Part shown: piece after piece, positions 8,632 to 18,328 of the stretch
Position numbering within the stretch: position 1 is the first letter of the stretch
Layout: each line of letters opens with the position of its first letter
Source: Chlorobiaceae bacterium
GTDB taxonomy: Bacteria > Bacteroidota > Chlorobiia > Chlorobiales > Chlorobiaceae
Assembly: GCA_012972825.1 (NCBI GenBank)
Contig: JABDHL010000065.1
Span: forward strand, 1-58,669
DNA: 58,669 nucleotides
Reading direction: 5' to 3'
Notes under the pieces: generated by a model
What the model saw: the letters and a program-made list of their open reading frames with translations, nothing else
Database searches by the model: none
What the model was told of the DNA's origin: nothing
Position numbers and translations under genes: made by a program

Positions 8632-10473
8632 ATGCTCCAGCAAAATGTTATGAGTAACGACCCGACAAAAAAAAGTTTCAAGCCCCAGCAGGATGAAACA
8701 CTTCAAAAAAAGAGAAAGGGCTCGGTTGACCTCTACATTGTCTCTCGCCTGCTAGCCTATCTGAAACCCTATAAAACGCTTATTGGCGTTGCTATCGCGA
8801 TAACAATCGCCGGCTCCTTTCTGGGTCCGCTAAGACCTTACCTGACGAAAATTGCCATAGACGATTATATCGCAAAAGGTGATCTCCATGGGCTGGCAAC
8901 AATCAGTATCTTTCTTGCAGGAGCCATTCTTCTGGACGGTATCAAGCAGTATATCACCACATGGATGACACAGATTATCGGCCAGAAAGCAGTGTTCGAC
9001 ATCCGGATGGATATCTTCACTCACCTGCAGAAACTGCCTGCCAGATTTTATGACCGAAACCCCATTGGACGCCTGATAACACGATCAACCAATGATGTGG
9101 AATCGCTGAATGAAATGCTTTCCAGCGGCATAATCACCATTCTCGGCGACCTTCTGCAGCTCTTTTTCATTGTTGTTCTTATGGTATGGATTGATTGGCA
9201 GCTGACCCTTATAGTCCTGAGCATTCTGCCACTGATGATCTATGCAACAATAACGTTTAAAAACAAGGTGAGGGCGGCTTTCCAGGATGTCCTCACCCAC
9301 CTCGCCCGGCTGAACACTTTTTTTCAGGAGCATATTACCGGTATGACAATTGTTCAATTGTTTAACCGTGAAGCACGCGAATCCAGGAAATATGCCGAAA
9401 TAAACGCCGACCACAGAGATGCTAATATTCGAACTGTCTTATATTTTTCCATCTATTATCCGCTGATTGAGGTACTGAGCGCGGCAGCAGCAGGTCTGGT
9501 CATCTGGTACAGCGGTATACGACTGCTCAAGGCAGATCTCACCATTGGAGTAGTTATTTCATTTGTTCAATATATCTGGCTTTTTTTCCGTCCACTGCAA
9601 CATCTTTCAGACCGATTCAATGTTATTCAGACCGCTATTGCCAGCTCAGACCGCATTATCAGACTGCTTGATGAACACGAAGGCATAGAAAACCCGTCAG
9701 GATTGCACCATCTTGCCGCATTCAGAGAGAATATCAGGTTCAATAATGTCTGGTTTGCTTATGATCAGGAAAACTGGATACTCAAAGATATCTCGTTTGA
9801 AATCCGGCATGGTGAAAAGATTGCCATTGTAGGCGCAACAGGAAGCGGAAAAACTACTCTTATCAATATTCTCTCCAAACTCTATCCCTTCCATAAGGGT
9901 TCTGTTACCATTGACGGTATTCCGCTGCAGGAAACAGATGAACACTCTCTGAGAAAACTTGTCGGTGTCGTCATGCAGGATGTTTTTCTGTTTTCCGGAA
10001 CTATAAAAGAAAACCTTGCATTCGGCAATCCTGAAGTTTCTGACGACACCATCAGGGAAGCGGCAAAAATTGTCGGAGCAGACCGGTTTATTGATCAGCT
10101 TCCCGGCAAGTACGACTATAAGGTTCTTGAAAACGGAACAGGACTTTCATCCGGACAAAAACAGCTGATAGCCTTCGTCAGGGCGCTCCTCTACAATCCC
10201 GAAATCCTTGTCCTTGATGAAGCCACCAGTTCTGTCGACACTGAAACCGAAACCCTTATCGATTCAGCAACGGCCAACCTCATGAGTAACCGAACCTCCA
10301 TTATTATTGCGCACCGACTTTCTACCGTTCAGAAAGCGGATAGAATCATTGTGCTGCACAAAGGGGTCATCAGAGAAACAGGAAATCATCAGGAACTGCT
10401 TGCAAACAGGGGACTCTACTACAAACTCTACCTGCTGCAGCATCCCGAGCAAACCATCTCCATACAAGAGTAA
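8632..10473 (+). CDS. ABC exporter, fused membrane and ATPase domains
   Basis: The 613-residue half-transporter has six membrane helices in residues about 50-330 and then a nucleotide-binding domain. Motifs seen: Walker A GATGSGKTT near residue 400, signature LSSGQKQ, Walker B ILVLDEATSSVD and switch histidine IIIAHRLST. The signature deviates from LSGGQ by an S. It belongs to the MsbA/Sav1866-like group that exports lipids or drugs, working as a homodimer or with a partner. It follows the phosphohexomutase by 20 bases and converges on a permease gene with only 3 bases between stops. Substrate unknown. Confidence 0.88.
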   Translation: MLQQNVMSNDPTKKSFKPQQDETLQKKRKGSVDLYIVSRLLAYLKPYKTLIGVAIAITIAGSFLGPLRPYLTKIAIDDYIAKGDLHGLATISIFLAGAILLDGIKQYITTWMTQIIGQKAVFDIRMDIFTHLQKLPARFYDRNPIGRLITRSTNDVESLNEMLSSGIITILGDLLQLFFIVVLMVWIDWQLTLIVLSILPLMIYATITFKNKVRAAFQDVLTHLARLNTFFQEHITGMTIVQLFNREARESRKYAEINADHRDANIRTVLYFSIYYPLIEVLSAAAAGLVIWYSGIRLLKADLTIGVVISFVQYIWLFFRPLQHLSDRFNVIQTAIASSDRIIRLLDEHEGIENPSGLHHLAAFRENIRFNNVWFAYDQENWILKDISFEIRHGEKIAIVGATGSGKTTLINILSKLYPFHKGSVTIDGIPLQETDEHSLRKLVGVVMQDVFLFSGTIKENLAFGNPEVSDDTIREAAKIVGADRFIDQLPGKYDYKVLENGTGLSSGQKQLIAFVRALLYNPEILVLDEATSSVDTETETLIDSATANLMSNRTSIIIAHRLSTVQKADRIIVLHKGVIRETGNHQELLANRGLYYKLYLLQHPEQTISIQE

Positions 10474-10476
10474 CAT

Positions 10477-11745
10477 TTACAGACTGCTATCTCTGAGAAC
10501 ACTGACCGGTTCAAGTTTTGCGGCTCTTGCTGACGGAAGAATTGCAGCCAGTGTGCTTATTATAACGGTTACACCGATAACAAGAAAAAAATAGAGCGGA
10601 TTATAGGACATACTGAAGCCTGTTTTGGTGATTGGGCCCTGGGAGCTTTCAATCGGTAAACTGGCAAACAAGTTGATCGAACCAATAGCAAGTACTCCAC
10701 CAGCAACAGCCCCGGCCAAACCAACGATAAATCCCTCTAGAATAAACATGCTGACGAGCTGGAGTGCTGAAAATCCCAACGACTTCATAATGGCAATGTC
10801 CCTGCTCTTTTCAAAAACAGTGGTAACCAGAATATTTGCCACTCCAAACCCTGAGACAATGCCGACAAAAGCCACAAGAGAAAAAACGATATAACCAATA
10901 CGGGCGAAGAGGGAGAGGACACTTGCATTTTCCTCCTGCCAGGTCATGCATCGATACCCGGTAATTTTTTCGAGATCCCTTGCCAGAAGAGTATTGTCAA
11001 GAGGATCGTTTACTTTCAGCGCAATGCCTGAAACTTTGTTTGCCGGCAATCCTGCAATGATCTGTGCAAGCTTGAGATCGGCCAGAACACAGTTGTCGAC
11101 TGCGTTGATTCCGGTAAAAAAAATACCGGCCACCTTACACTGTCGGCTTTTTCCTGAAGCAGGTATAATAATAACATCATCATTGAACTTGAGATTCATA
11201 TCCCTCGCCACTGTACGTCCCACAAGAAGCGCATTGGTCGTTTTTTCAAACATGGCGATGTCCGCAGCAAGCAGTTTTTTCCGGATACCACTGATGGCAT
11301 CTTCCCTGTCAATCAGGACGCCTTTGAGAAGAAGAGGCTGGTTGCGGCTTCCTTTAACAGCCATAACTTGTGACTCAACATAAGGCGATGCAGCAAGTAC
11401 CTGTTTATTATATTCCGGCAAACTGAATACACTGAGAATCTGACGATAATTCCGCACCTCTTCGGGCTCCTGCTTATGAATATTGTTATCAACGAATGCC
11501 ACTCCTGATGCGCGCTGGCCTGCAAGAATATTAACCGGCATGGGACGCATTTTTTCCCCCTTAACCGTTATATGCGGCGCCACATTGACAATGGTCTCAA
11601 TAAAGGAATCGAGCAAACCCCTGGTAAGAGAGTTGGTGGTAATCAGCACCATAGTACTGATGGCAACACCAAAGACAGTAGTCAGCGTCTGGCGTCGACG
11701 ACCAAGCAGATGACGCACAGCTATAGCAAACAATGTTTTCAGCAT
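10477..11745 (-). CDS. ABC transporter permease, LolC/MacB (FtsX) family
   Basis: The 422-residue product has an N-terminal membrane anchor (about 17-40), a large periplasmic MacB-type domain, and three C-terminal helices with the FtsX pattern. The coupling region SRDIAIMKSLGFSALQLVSMFILEG is diagnostic. Such permeases do not carry substrate through the membrane but transmit ATPase force to the periplasm, as in lipoprotein release (LolCDE) or MacB. No cognate LolD-type ATPase gene is adjacent, so it must pair with one elsewhere. A LolC/E role is plausible but unproven. Confidence 0.82.
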   Translation of the reverse strand: MLKTLFAIAVRHLLGRRRQTLTTVFGVAISTMVLITTNSLTRGLLDSFIETIVNVAPHITVKGEKMRPMPVNILAGQRASGVAFVDNNIHKQEPEEVRNYRQILSVFSLPEYNKQVLAASPYVESQVMAVKGSRNQPLLLKGVLIDREDAISGIRKKLLAADIAMFEKTTNALLVGRTVARDMNLKFNDDVIIIPASGKSRQCKVAGIFFTGINAVDNCVLADLKLAQIIAGLPANKVSGIALKVNDPLDNTLLARDLEKITGYRCMTWQEENASVLSLFARIGYIVFSLVAFVGIVSGFGVANILVTTVFEKSRDIAIMKSLGFSALQLVSMFILEGFIVGLAGAVAGGVLAIGSINLFASLPIESSQGPITKTGFSMSYNPLYFFLVIGVTVIISTLAAILPSARAAKLEPVSVLRDSSL

Positions 11746-11753
11746 GAAAATAG

Positions 11754-12122
11754 TTATCTCATCAATTGATAATCATGAATTAATAAATCTGCTGAAAGAT
11801 TTAATTCTGGCGTCAATTTTCTGATCATCTCAACAGTCAACTTTCGTTTGCGATTAAGTACCTCAGAAGCCTTATGTTTCCCACCTCATGCATCAACAAG
11901 ATCAATCTGCGTTAATTGCATTTCCTCCATTCGAATCTTTATAGCTTCAATCGGGTCTGGAGCCTCTACAGGATAATGCTTTTTTTCATAACCATCTATC
12001 ATCAAGCCCAGTATATCTGCCTCATCACTCTCTTCTGTTCCAACTGGCATATCAAAAATCACTTCCAATCTTTGTAATGCCATCAGGTAATTATCTTCTG
12101 TTTTTATCGGTTCAATATTCAT
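11754..12122 (-). pseudogene. HigA-type antitoxin with in-frame stop
   Basis: The frame starts at ATG 12122 (MNIEPIKTEDNYLMALQRLE) and follows the HigA family, including the block YEKKHYPVEAPDPIEAIKIRM. It meets a TGA at 11886-11888, inside the helix-turn-helix. Beyond the stop the same frame continues with GGKHKASEVLNRKRKLTVEM and ends at TAA 11754-11756, restoring the expected C-terminus. A single nonsense codon therefore cuts the DNA-binding domain. A short 78-residue product could still be made. With the truncated toxin upstream, decay is the simplest reading. Confidence 0.8.
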
Positions 12123-12134
12123 AGGTTATCGTCG

Positions 12135-12281
12135 TTAAATTATATTGGCATCAATCTTTTCATATTCTTGATGAGTACCAATAAATCGAATAAAAATCCA
12201 TTGTTTCTCAAAATTAAATTTAGCGACCAATCTGTATGAGTTGCCTTTGATATTAAAAACTATCCTGTTATCCTTTAAAAA
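12135..12281 (-). pseudogene. HigB-type toxin, C-terminal remnant
   Basis: A minus-strand frame encodes about 49 residues that match the C-terminal half of HigB/RelE-like mRNA interferases: VFNIKGNSYRLVAKFNFEKQ and then FIRFIGTHQEYEKIDANII. It is closed upstream by a stop at 12282-12284 and has no start codon, so the N-terminal half is lost. The toxin stop lies 12 bases before the antitoxin ATG, the normal higB-higA order. Nothing recognisable of the missing half is seen in 12282-12541. Confidence 0.8.
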
Positions 12282-12541
12282 CTATAATAAACGCTTTTTT
12301 ACATCAGTATTTTCCGGTTAATAGTCCGATTTCTCTGCAATCGTCTGGTCAAACACTTTTCGTTTTTTTCAAGCCCGCTGACACCTTATAACCAGCCTGC
12401 TCGCTCTTCCGAAATAACGCAAAAGATGCGGAACGGCCTCTTCTGTTATTGTGTGCTCATGAATGTGGAATATTTTTGTTAAGTTGATTTTTTTGGCATA
12501 AAGTATCAAAGCATCTTGACAAAAAAACTATCAGGGCAGGA

Positions 12542-13615
12542 ATGAGCGACAGAACAAGCAATACAATCGTGGAACGGAAGCACAGCCACGTAGAGATATG
12601 CCTGCATGGCGATATTGCCTTTAACCGCAAAACCACAGGTTTTGAACGGTTCGAATTTGAGCATAATGCGATTCCTGAAATCAGTTTCTCCGATATTGAC
12701 CTTTCAACAACTTTTCTCGGCAAAAGAATCAATGCTCCGTTCATGATATCATCCATGACTGGAGGATACAGCGAGGCTGCAACTTTAAACAAACGCCTTG
12801 CAGAAACCGCTGAACATTTCCGGATTCCCCTTGGCGTTGGAAGCATGCGGCAGGCACTTGAAAACAGTGAATACCGCGACAGTTTTGCTATTGTAAGAAA
12901 GTACGCACCCTCTATACAGATTTTTGCCAACATCGGAGCACCGGAAATCGCAAAAGGCCTGACTGACATGGAGATCAACATCATGCTCGAACTTCTGGAA
13001 GCCGATGGACTGATCGTACACCTGAATGCCGCCCAGGAACTTTTTCAGCCTGAAGGAGATACTGATTTCAAACATTTTCTTCAACAGCTTTCCATCATCA
13101 CCGCTACAATCCCGGTACCGGTTATTGTCAAAGAGGTCGGATGCGGCATCTCGGCATCGGCTGCTCTCGAGCTTATTGGGGCTGGAGTAAAAGTCATTGA
13201 TATCGCAGGTGCGGGAGGAACAAGCTGGCAGAAAGTTGAAGAAATCCGCTATACCAGACAGTTTGGGCACGATGCACGTTTCAGCATGACGGGGCTTGAA
13301 GAATTGCTGAACTGGGGAATTCCTACTGCTCAATGCCTGCTTGATATCAGTGCACTCAAAAAAGAACATCCGGAATTCGGCACCATTGAAATCATTGCAT
13401 CAGGAGGAATACAGAGCGGCACTGATATCGCTAAATCATTAGCACTTGGAGCGCAGCTTGCCGCTTCCGCCAACTGTATCCTCAAAGCGCTTCACCAGGA
13501 AGCTCTTGAAGCTACGATAGAAACCTGGCTGAACGACCTCAGGGCTGTCATGTTCCTTACCGGCTCCGCCAGCATAGAGCAGCTTCGCAACAAAAGCCTT
13601 ATCTTTAAACAATGA
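12542..13615 (+). CDS. fni: Isopentenyl-diphosphate delta-isomerase, type 2
   Basis: The 357-residue product is a type 2 IDI, the FMN- and NADPH-dependent TIM-barrel enzyme that interconverts IPP and DMAPP. Key features are RKxxH near the N-terminus ([11 protein letters not shown]), [29 protein letters not shown], the FMN loop [10 protein letters not shown], and [21 protein letters not shown] clear AGGA lies just before ATG 12542. The stop overlaps the start of the prenyl synthase gene (ATGA), so the two are translated together and supply isoprenoid precursors, which a green sulfur bacterium needs for carotenoids, quinones and (bacterio)chlorophyll tails. Confidence 0.95.
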   Translation: MSDRTSNTIVERKHSHVEICLHGDIAFNRKTTGFERFEFEHNAIPEISFSDIDLSTTFLGKRINAPFMISSMTGGYSEAATLNKRLAETAEHFRIPLGVGSMRQALENSEYRDSFAIVRKYAPSIQIFANIGAPEIAKGLTDMEINIMLELLEADGLIVHLNAAQELFQPEGDTDFKHFLQQLSIITATIPVPVIVKEVGCGISASAALELIGAGVKVIDIAGAGGTSWQKVEEIRYTRQFGHDARFSMTGLEELLNWGIPTAQCLLDISALKKEHPEFGTIEIIASGGIQSGTDIAKSLALGAQLAASANCILKALHQEALEATIETWLNDLRAVMFLTGSASIEQLRNKSLIFKQ

Positions 13616-14625
13616 CCAATTTCATGATGAATATGCCAATAACACAGGAGCTTGTAGAAAAAAAGTACCGTCTCTACCATTCGAGAATAAATAGTGCTCT
13701 CGGGGCTTGTTTCGAAAAGGAGCTCCCGGAAACCCTTTATGCGCCTGCCCGGTATATTCTTGAAGGAAATGGCAAAAGAATCCGTCCATTTCTGACTCTT
13801 CTTGCCTCAGAAGCTGTATGCGGTTCATCTGAAACCGCTCTCAATGTTGCGCTTGCTGTTGAAATTCTCCATAACTTCACCCTGATACATGACGATATCA
13901 TGGACCAGGCAGAACTCCGACACAACAGACCTACCGTTCATAAACAGTGGAACATCAATGCTGCCATTCTGACTGGAGACATGATGATTGCCTATGCATT
14001 CGAACTCGCCCTGCAGGCCAGAACCAACAGGCACGAGGAACTGATTCATATCCTCAGTCATGCCAATATAACCATTTGTGAAGGGCAGGCTCTCGATCTG
14101 GAACTTGAAGAGAAGCAAGATGCCACCATTGCCGACTACCTCGACATGATCTCCAAAAAAACCGGGCGTCTTATTTCAGCCGCACTTGAAGCCGGCGGTG
14201 TTGCCGGTAATGCAACAAATGATCAACTGCACCTTCTGGTGCTGTTCGGCGAAAAAATCGGAAGGGCATTCCAGATACAGGATGATTATCTTGACATTAT
14301 GGCCGAGAATGGAAAATCCGGCAAAATGGCTGGAGGCGACATCATCAACGGCAAAAAGACCTACCTTCTTCTCCGATCTCTGGAACTGACAACAGGCGCT
14401 GATCATGAGCTTCTGCACTCCGTCATCGTCAATAAAGGGATAAGTGCCGACAAGGTTTCAAATGTAAAAAAGGTCTATGAACGCTGCGGAATCCTTGAAG
14501 AAACTGCTGCACTGATCAACAGTGATACTGAAGAAGCACTTGCGGCAATTGATCACCTTCCCTATGCCGAAGGAAGAGAGTACCTGAAAGGCTTTGCCAA
14601 CATTCTCATGAAAAGAGACTTTTAA
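13612..14625 (+). CDS. Trans-isoprenyl diphosphate synthase
   Basis: The 337-residue product has the two aspartate-rich motifs of chain-length-forming prenyltransferases: [17 protein letters not shown] and [27 protein letters not shown] is the IPP-binding site. It condenses IPP with allylic diphosphates. The first motif is DDxxD (two residues between the aspartate pairs), and chain length (FPP, GGPP or longer) cannot be fixed by eye. It overlaps fni by four bases. The second ATG at 13624 is also possible as a start. Confidence 0.92.
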   Translation: MTNFMMNMPITQELVEKKYRLYHSRINSALGACFEKELPETLYAPARYILEGNGKRIRPFLTLLASEAVCGSSETALNVALAVEILHNFTLIHDDIMDQAELRHNRPTVHKQWNINAAILTGDMMIAYAFELALQARTNRHEELIHILSHANITICEGQALDLELEEKQDATIADYLDMISKKTGRLISAALEAGGVAGNATNDQLHLLVLFGEKIGRAFQIQDDYLDIMAENGKSGKMAGGDIINGKKTYLLLRSLELTTGADHELLHSVIVNKGISADKVSNVKKVYERCGILEETAALINSDTEEALAAIDHLPYAEGREYLKGFANILMKRDF

Positions 14626-14650
14626 CCCTCCATGCTTCATTATAACCGCA

Positions 14651-15793
14651 ATGTTCATGGAAAACAACACTCTTCTGCTGCTCCTGTCCCTGATTCCAGG
14701 CATCGGTACTGCAAGAATCAAAGCTATCACTGAGCATCTGCATGACAGGTTGACAGATGTATTGCACTCTGATGTTGCAGACCTTATGCAAGTACAGGGA
14801 ATCGGAGAACCTCTTGCCAGACAGATTTATACTTTTCTTCACCATACAGGAACCCGCAGGGCAGCAGAGAAAGCCGTTGAAGAGCAGATTTCCGGACTTC
14901 AGCGCCTTAACGCAGCAGCAGTAACAATTCTTGACCCGGATTACCCTGCACTGTTAAGGGAAATATATGATCCCCCACCCTGCCTCTTTGTGCGGGGAAC
15001 GCTTCCACCCGCAGACTCTCCAGGTCTTGCTGTTGTAGGCACCAGACATGCATCGCTCTATGGCCGGCAAAGCACGGAACTGCTTTGCCGTGAACTGGTC
15101 AACAACTCAATCAGCATCAACAGCGGAATGGCTTATGGCATCGATATGGCAGCACATGCCGCAGCTCTGGAATGCGGGGGCCAGACTGTTGCTGTTCTAG
15201 CAAGCGGCGTAGATACCATCTATACCGACCCTAAAGGAAAACTCTGGCCAAAAATCATTGAACATGGAGCGCTCATTTCAGAAGAGTGGCTTGGTTCAGA
15301 TCTCTCTCCGGGAAAATTCCCTAAACGGAATCGTATTATATCCGGAATATCTGCCGGAACCATTGTCGTGGAATCGGATCTGAAAGGTGGATCACTTATC
15401 ACAGCCGCTGCGGCTCTTGAGCAGAATCGTGAAGTTTTTGCAGTACCCGGCAGCATTTTTTCCCGAACATCAAGGGGAACCAACAGGCTTATACAGCAAG
15501 GGCTGGCAAAAGCAGTCATGAATGGGGAGGATATCATAACCGAACTTGGCAATCGATTCATAAAAAGTCATTCACCAAAAAAGGATCGGAATGAAAACAT
15601 GCCTCTAACCAACCTTACCTCTGAGGAACTGTCCATCTTGCAGAGTATGGGCACAGAACCCATTCATATTGATGCACTTGCATCCACGACCACCATTGAT
15701 ATATCCTCACTTCTGGTACACCTTTTTGAACTGGAAATGAAAACTGCCATAGTGCAGCAACCTGGACAGTTCTTTCAAAAAAAAACTTTCTGA
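14651..15793 (+). CDS. dprA: DNA processing protein DprA (Smf)
   Basis: The 380-residue product has an N-terminal helix-hairpin-helix region (LSLIPGIGTARIKAI) and a Rossmann-like DprA core: SGMAYGIDMAAHAAAL, VLASGVDTIYTDPK, FPKRNRIISGIS, VVESDLKGGSLITA. A C-terminal winged-helix-like region follows. DprA binds incoming single-stranded DNA and loads RecA during natural transformation. It lies 25 bases after the prenyl synthase gene. ATG 14651 or 14657 could be used. Confidence 0.94.
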   Translation: MFMENNTLLLLLSLIPGIGTARIKAITEHLHDRLTDVLHSDVADLMQVQGIGEPLARQIYTFLHHTGTRRAAEKAVEEQISGLQRLNAAAVTILDPDYPALLREIYDPPPCLFVRGTLPPADSPGLAVVGTRHASLYGRQSTELLCRELVNNSISINSGMAYGIDMAAHAAALECGGQTVAVLASGVDTIYTDPKGKLWPKIIEHGALISEEWLGSDLSPGKFPKRNRIISGISAGTIVVESDLKGGSLITAAAALEQNREVFAVPGSIFSRTSRGTNRLIQQGLAKAVMNGEDIITELGNRFIKSHSPKKDRNENMPLTNLTSEELSILQSMGTEPIHIDALASTTTIDISSLLVHLFELEMKTAIVQQPGQFFQKKTF

Positions 15794-15898
15794 ATTTATC
15801 TTCTATTTTCAGAACATGTTAACCACTCATAGCCTTTATGATATGAAGGGGTTTCAGCTTTTTATAGTTTTTTAACTGGGAATTCTTACCTTTGATTG

Positions 15899-15904
15899 TA
15901 TAAT
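15899..15904 (+). promoter_or_regulatory. Putative -10 box upstream of ompH
   Basis: A perfect TATAAT, preceded by TTTGATTG, lies about 65 bases before the ompH start in a 176-base gap. No good -35 is seen at the normal distance. It would drive the ompH-lptC-panD-glmU(N) group. Confidence 0.4.
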
Positions 15905-15969
15905 TGCGAGCACTTCAGCATTATACGATATCGTGATAGTAAAATGATAACCTTAACCATGTAATATTG

Positions 15970-16518
15970 ATGAAGCATTCAAAAAGATTTATGACAATGT
16001 CCCGCCGTATCATTATGGCAGTTGCCCTTAGCCTGGTGCTGGTTGCTCCCCGTTCTTTTGCTGCACAGGAAAGTGGAAAAGTAGGCGTTGTTGATTCCGG
16101 CAAAATTCTGCAGCAGCTGCCAGAAACAAAACAGGCAGAAGCCACATTACAATCAACCGCTGCACCTCTCCAGAAAGAGCTTGACCGTTTGACCCAGGAC
16201 TATCAGAAATCAGTTGCAGCTTACCGCCAGCAAGCGGCTTCCTTGTCAAAAGCAGCAAGAGACCAGAAAGAAAAGGAGCTGAACCTGAAGGGACAGGCAC
16301 TTGAAAAATACCAGCAGGAAAAATTCGGACGTGGAAGTATTATGGAAAAGAAACAGCAGGAGCTTTTAATACCGATTCGCCAGAAAGTATTGTCAGCTAT
16401 TGAATCAATTGCAAAAAATGAAGGAATCACCCTTGTTATTGAGAAAAGTGCTGCAGTCTATGTAACACCTGAACACGATCTAACTTTCAAGGTGTTGAAC
16501 CATTTGAATATCAAGTAA
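15970..16518 (+). CDS. OmpH/Skp family periplasmic chaperone
   Basis: The product is 182 residues from ATG 15970 (a TTG directly before it extends the frame by one codon). An N-terminal signal sequence (RRIIMAVALSLVLVAPRSFAA) is followed by the OmpH core: VGVVDSGKILQQLPETKQAE, a long charged coiled coil from about 55 to 135, and a C-terminal return strand. Skp-type trimers hold unfolded outer-membrane proteins in the periplasm. It is first in a group with lptC, consistent with envelope biogenesis. Confidence 0.88.
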   Translation: MKHSKRFMTMSRRIIMAVALSLVLVAPRSFAAQESGKVGVVDSGKILQQLPETKQAEATLQSTAAPLQKELDRLTQDYQKSVAAYRQQAASLSKAARDQKEKELNLKGQALEKYQQEKFGRGSIMEKKQQELLIPIRQKVLSAIESIAKNEGITLVIEKSAAVYVTPEHDLTFKVLNHLNIK

Positions 16519-16530
16519 TTATCTCCTGTT

Positions 16531-17076
16531 TTGAAAAGAGCTGCTGTTCTTTTTCTGAATGTTATCGTTATCATGGCATCGGGATGCGGCGATCCGCATA
16601 AGGAGCGCCGTTCTCCCGAAACAGACTTTATCGGCATCAGCCATCCCGTACAGGAAAGCTGGACTATCCGCCTTGCCATTACTGAATCCGGTGTAAAACG
16701 AGGAATAATTGAAGCCGGACACGGAGAGGCATACAGAACTACCAGCGGGAACGAGCATCATCTTGATCATGGAATCAACGTTACTCTCTTTGACATCACT
16801 GGCAATCCTTCAACAACCATAACTGCCGATAAGGCTGTTATTCACGATAATCAGGATATTGAAGCTCAAGGAGATGTTGTTATTACTTCCGGTGGTTCAA
16901 CGGTCATAAAAACAGAGTATGTCAAAAGGACAAGCAAAGATAAAATGATTCGTTCAGACAGGTTTGTCACCATTATCAAACCGGATCAAACCATCACTGG
17001 CCAGGGTTTTGAGAGTGATCAATCCTTAAAAAAATACCGGATATTCCGGGGAAGCGGAAACGCATTTATAAAATAA
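16531..17076 (+). CDS. lptC: LPS export protein LptC (lipoprotein-like)
   Basis: The 181-residue product begins at a TTG 12 bases after the ompH stop. It has a short hydrophobic N-terminus ending in a lipobox-like MASGC, then an LptC/OstA-like beta-jellyroll: [47 protein letters not shown]. LptC passes lipopolysaccharide from LptB2FG to LptA. The lipobox form, rather than a membrane anchor, is common in Bacteroidetes/Chlorobi. Assignment rests on the fold pattern, length and neighbours. Confidence 0.8.
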   Translation: MKRAAVLFLNVIVIMASGCGDPHKERRSPETDFIGISHPVQESWTIRLAITESGVKRGIIEAGHGEAYRTTSGNEHHLDHGINVTLFDITGNPSTTITADKAVIHDNQDIEAQGDVVITSGGSTVIKTEYVKRTSKDKMIRSDRFVTIIKPDQTITGQGFESDQSLKKYRIFRGSGNAFIK

Positions 17077-17095
17077 TTCTGAAGTCTGTCTGTTC

Positions 17096-17482
17096 ATGAA
17101 ATTACATGTTTTAAAATCAAAAATTCACAACGCTATCGTTACCAGCGGCGACCTAGAATATGAAGGCAGCATTACCATTGACAATGAGCTTCTTGAAATG
17201 GTTGATATGATTCCCAATGAAAAAGTGCTTGTTGTCAACAACAATAATGGGGAGCGATTTGAAACCTACATTATCAAGGGAGCTCATGGCTCCAGGGAAA
17301 TTCAGCTCAATGGCGCAGCCGCCCGATGCGCCCTTGTCGGTGATGAAATCATTATCATGACCTTTGCCACCATGGACCCTGCAGAAGCACGCATCCATAA
17401 GCCGATGGTTCTTATTGTCGATAAAAAAAACAATCCGAAAAGTCGACACCGTGTCGGTGAACAAGGTGAACAGTTACAGTAA
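17096..17482 (+). CDS. panD: Aspartate 1-decarboxylase
   Basis: The 128-residue product is a typical PanD proenzyme. The self-cleavage site is the Gly-Ser in EYEGSITID at about residues 24-25, which makes the pyruvoyl group. [20 protein letters not shown] contains other conserved positions. PanD turns aspartate into beta-alanine for pantothenate and coenzyme A. It lies 19 bases after lptC and 30 before the GlmU-type gene. Confidence 0.95.
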   Translation: MKLHVLKSKIHNAIVTSGDLEYEGSITIDNELLEMVDMIPNEKVLVVNNNNGERFETYIIKGAHGSREIQLNGAAARCALVGDEIIIMTFATMDPAEARIHKPMVLIVDKKNNPKSRHRVGEQGEQLQ

Positions 17483-17512
17483 TTCCACAACACCCCCACT
17501 TTTAAACAATCA

Positions 17513-18262
17513 ATGGCACTTGCAATAATCGTTATGGCTGCCGGCAAAGGCACTCGAATGCTTTCAGACCTCCCAAAGGTGCTGCACAAGGCAAACGGAC
17601 GTCCTCTTATCGACTATGTTCTTGATACATCATACGCTCTCGAGCCACAAAAAGTTATCCTTATAATCGGACACCAGTCAGAACTGGTAAAAGCTGCAAC
17701 TGCAAGGTACCGGTTGAGCACAGCACTGCAGGAGCCGCAGCTGGGAACCGGCCATGCCGTCATGCAGGCAGAAAATCAGCTCGGCAATTTTGAAGGAGAG
17801 GTGCTCATCCTCTCCGGAGATGCCCCATTGGTCAATGCCCTGACTTTGCAGAATCTCATTGCATTTCACCATTCAAGAAATGCTGCGGCAACTGTTCTGA
17901 CCGCAGATATGGATGATCCGACTGGATACGGAAGAGTTATTCGACTGAACGACAGTGACACCGTCCTTAAAATTGTGGAACAAAAGGATGCTTCCGCAAA
18001 AGAACTTCTCGTCCGGGAAATAAATTCCGGTATTTACGTGTTCAATGCACGGATACTTTTCGAAGCTCTTGCAGAAATCACTACAGACAATGCTCAGAAC
18101 GAATACTATCTGACCGATGTCTTCAGTATCTGTTTCCAGAGCGGCAAGCGTGTATGCGCTTTTAAAACAGACAATCCAAACGAAATAATCGGCATCAACA
18201 CCCCTGAACAGCTTAAAGAAGCAGAACGGCTGATGCAGGAGTACATACGGCACGACACATAA
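17513..18262 (+). CDS. GlmU-type UDP-GlcNAc pyrophosphorylase domain without acetyltransferase domain
   Basis: The 249-residue product matches only the N-terminal uridylyltransferase half of GlmU: IVMAAGKGTRMLSDLPKVLH at 6-25, LGTGHAVMQA, LSGDAPLV, GYGRVIR, EINSGIYVF and NEYYLTDVF. Full GlmU is about 450 residues with a left-handed beta-helix acetyltransferase. Here the protein ends soon after the pyrophosphorylase fold (INTPEQLKEAERLM). It should make UDP-GlcNAc or a related UDP sugar, and a separate acetyltransferase would be needed for GlcN-1-P. The stop is clean and no second half is encoded nearby. Confidence 0.88.
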   Translation: MALAIIVMAAGKGTRMLSDLPKVLHKANGRPLIDYVLDTSYALEPQKVILIIGHQSELVKAATARYRLSTALQEPQLGTGHAVMQAENQLGNFEGEVLILSGDAPLVNALTLQNLIAFHHSRNAAATVLTADMDDPTGYGRVIRLNDSDTVLKIVEQKDASAKELLVREINSGIYVFNARILFEALAEITTDNAQNEYYLTDVFSICFQSGKRVCAFKTDNPNEIIGINTPEQLKEAERLMQEYIRHDT

Positions 18263-18328
18263 AAGAAAGAAGAGAGTCAAAAGCCTGTCCTAAAATACCG
18301 TGGTACCTCTAGAAGTTTAATTTATTCT

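Noticed and set aside
11886-11888. TGA in the HigA frame as a selenocysteine or recoding site
   Set aside because: HigA proteins do not use selenocysteine, no following SECIS-like hairpin is evident, and the partner toxin is already broken.
12285-12541. Open stretch on the minus strand upstream of the higB remnant
   Set aside because: It does not match the missing toxin half or any mobile-element protein that I recognise.
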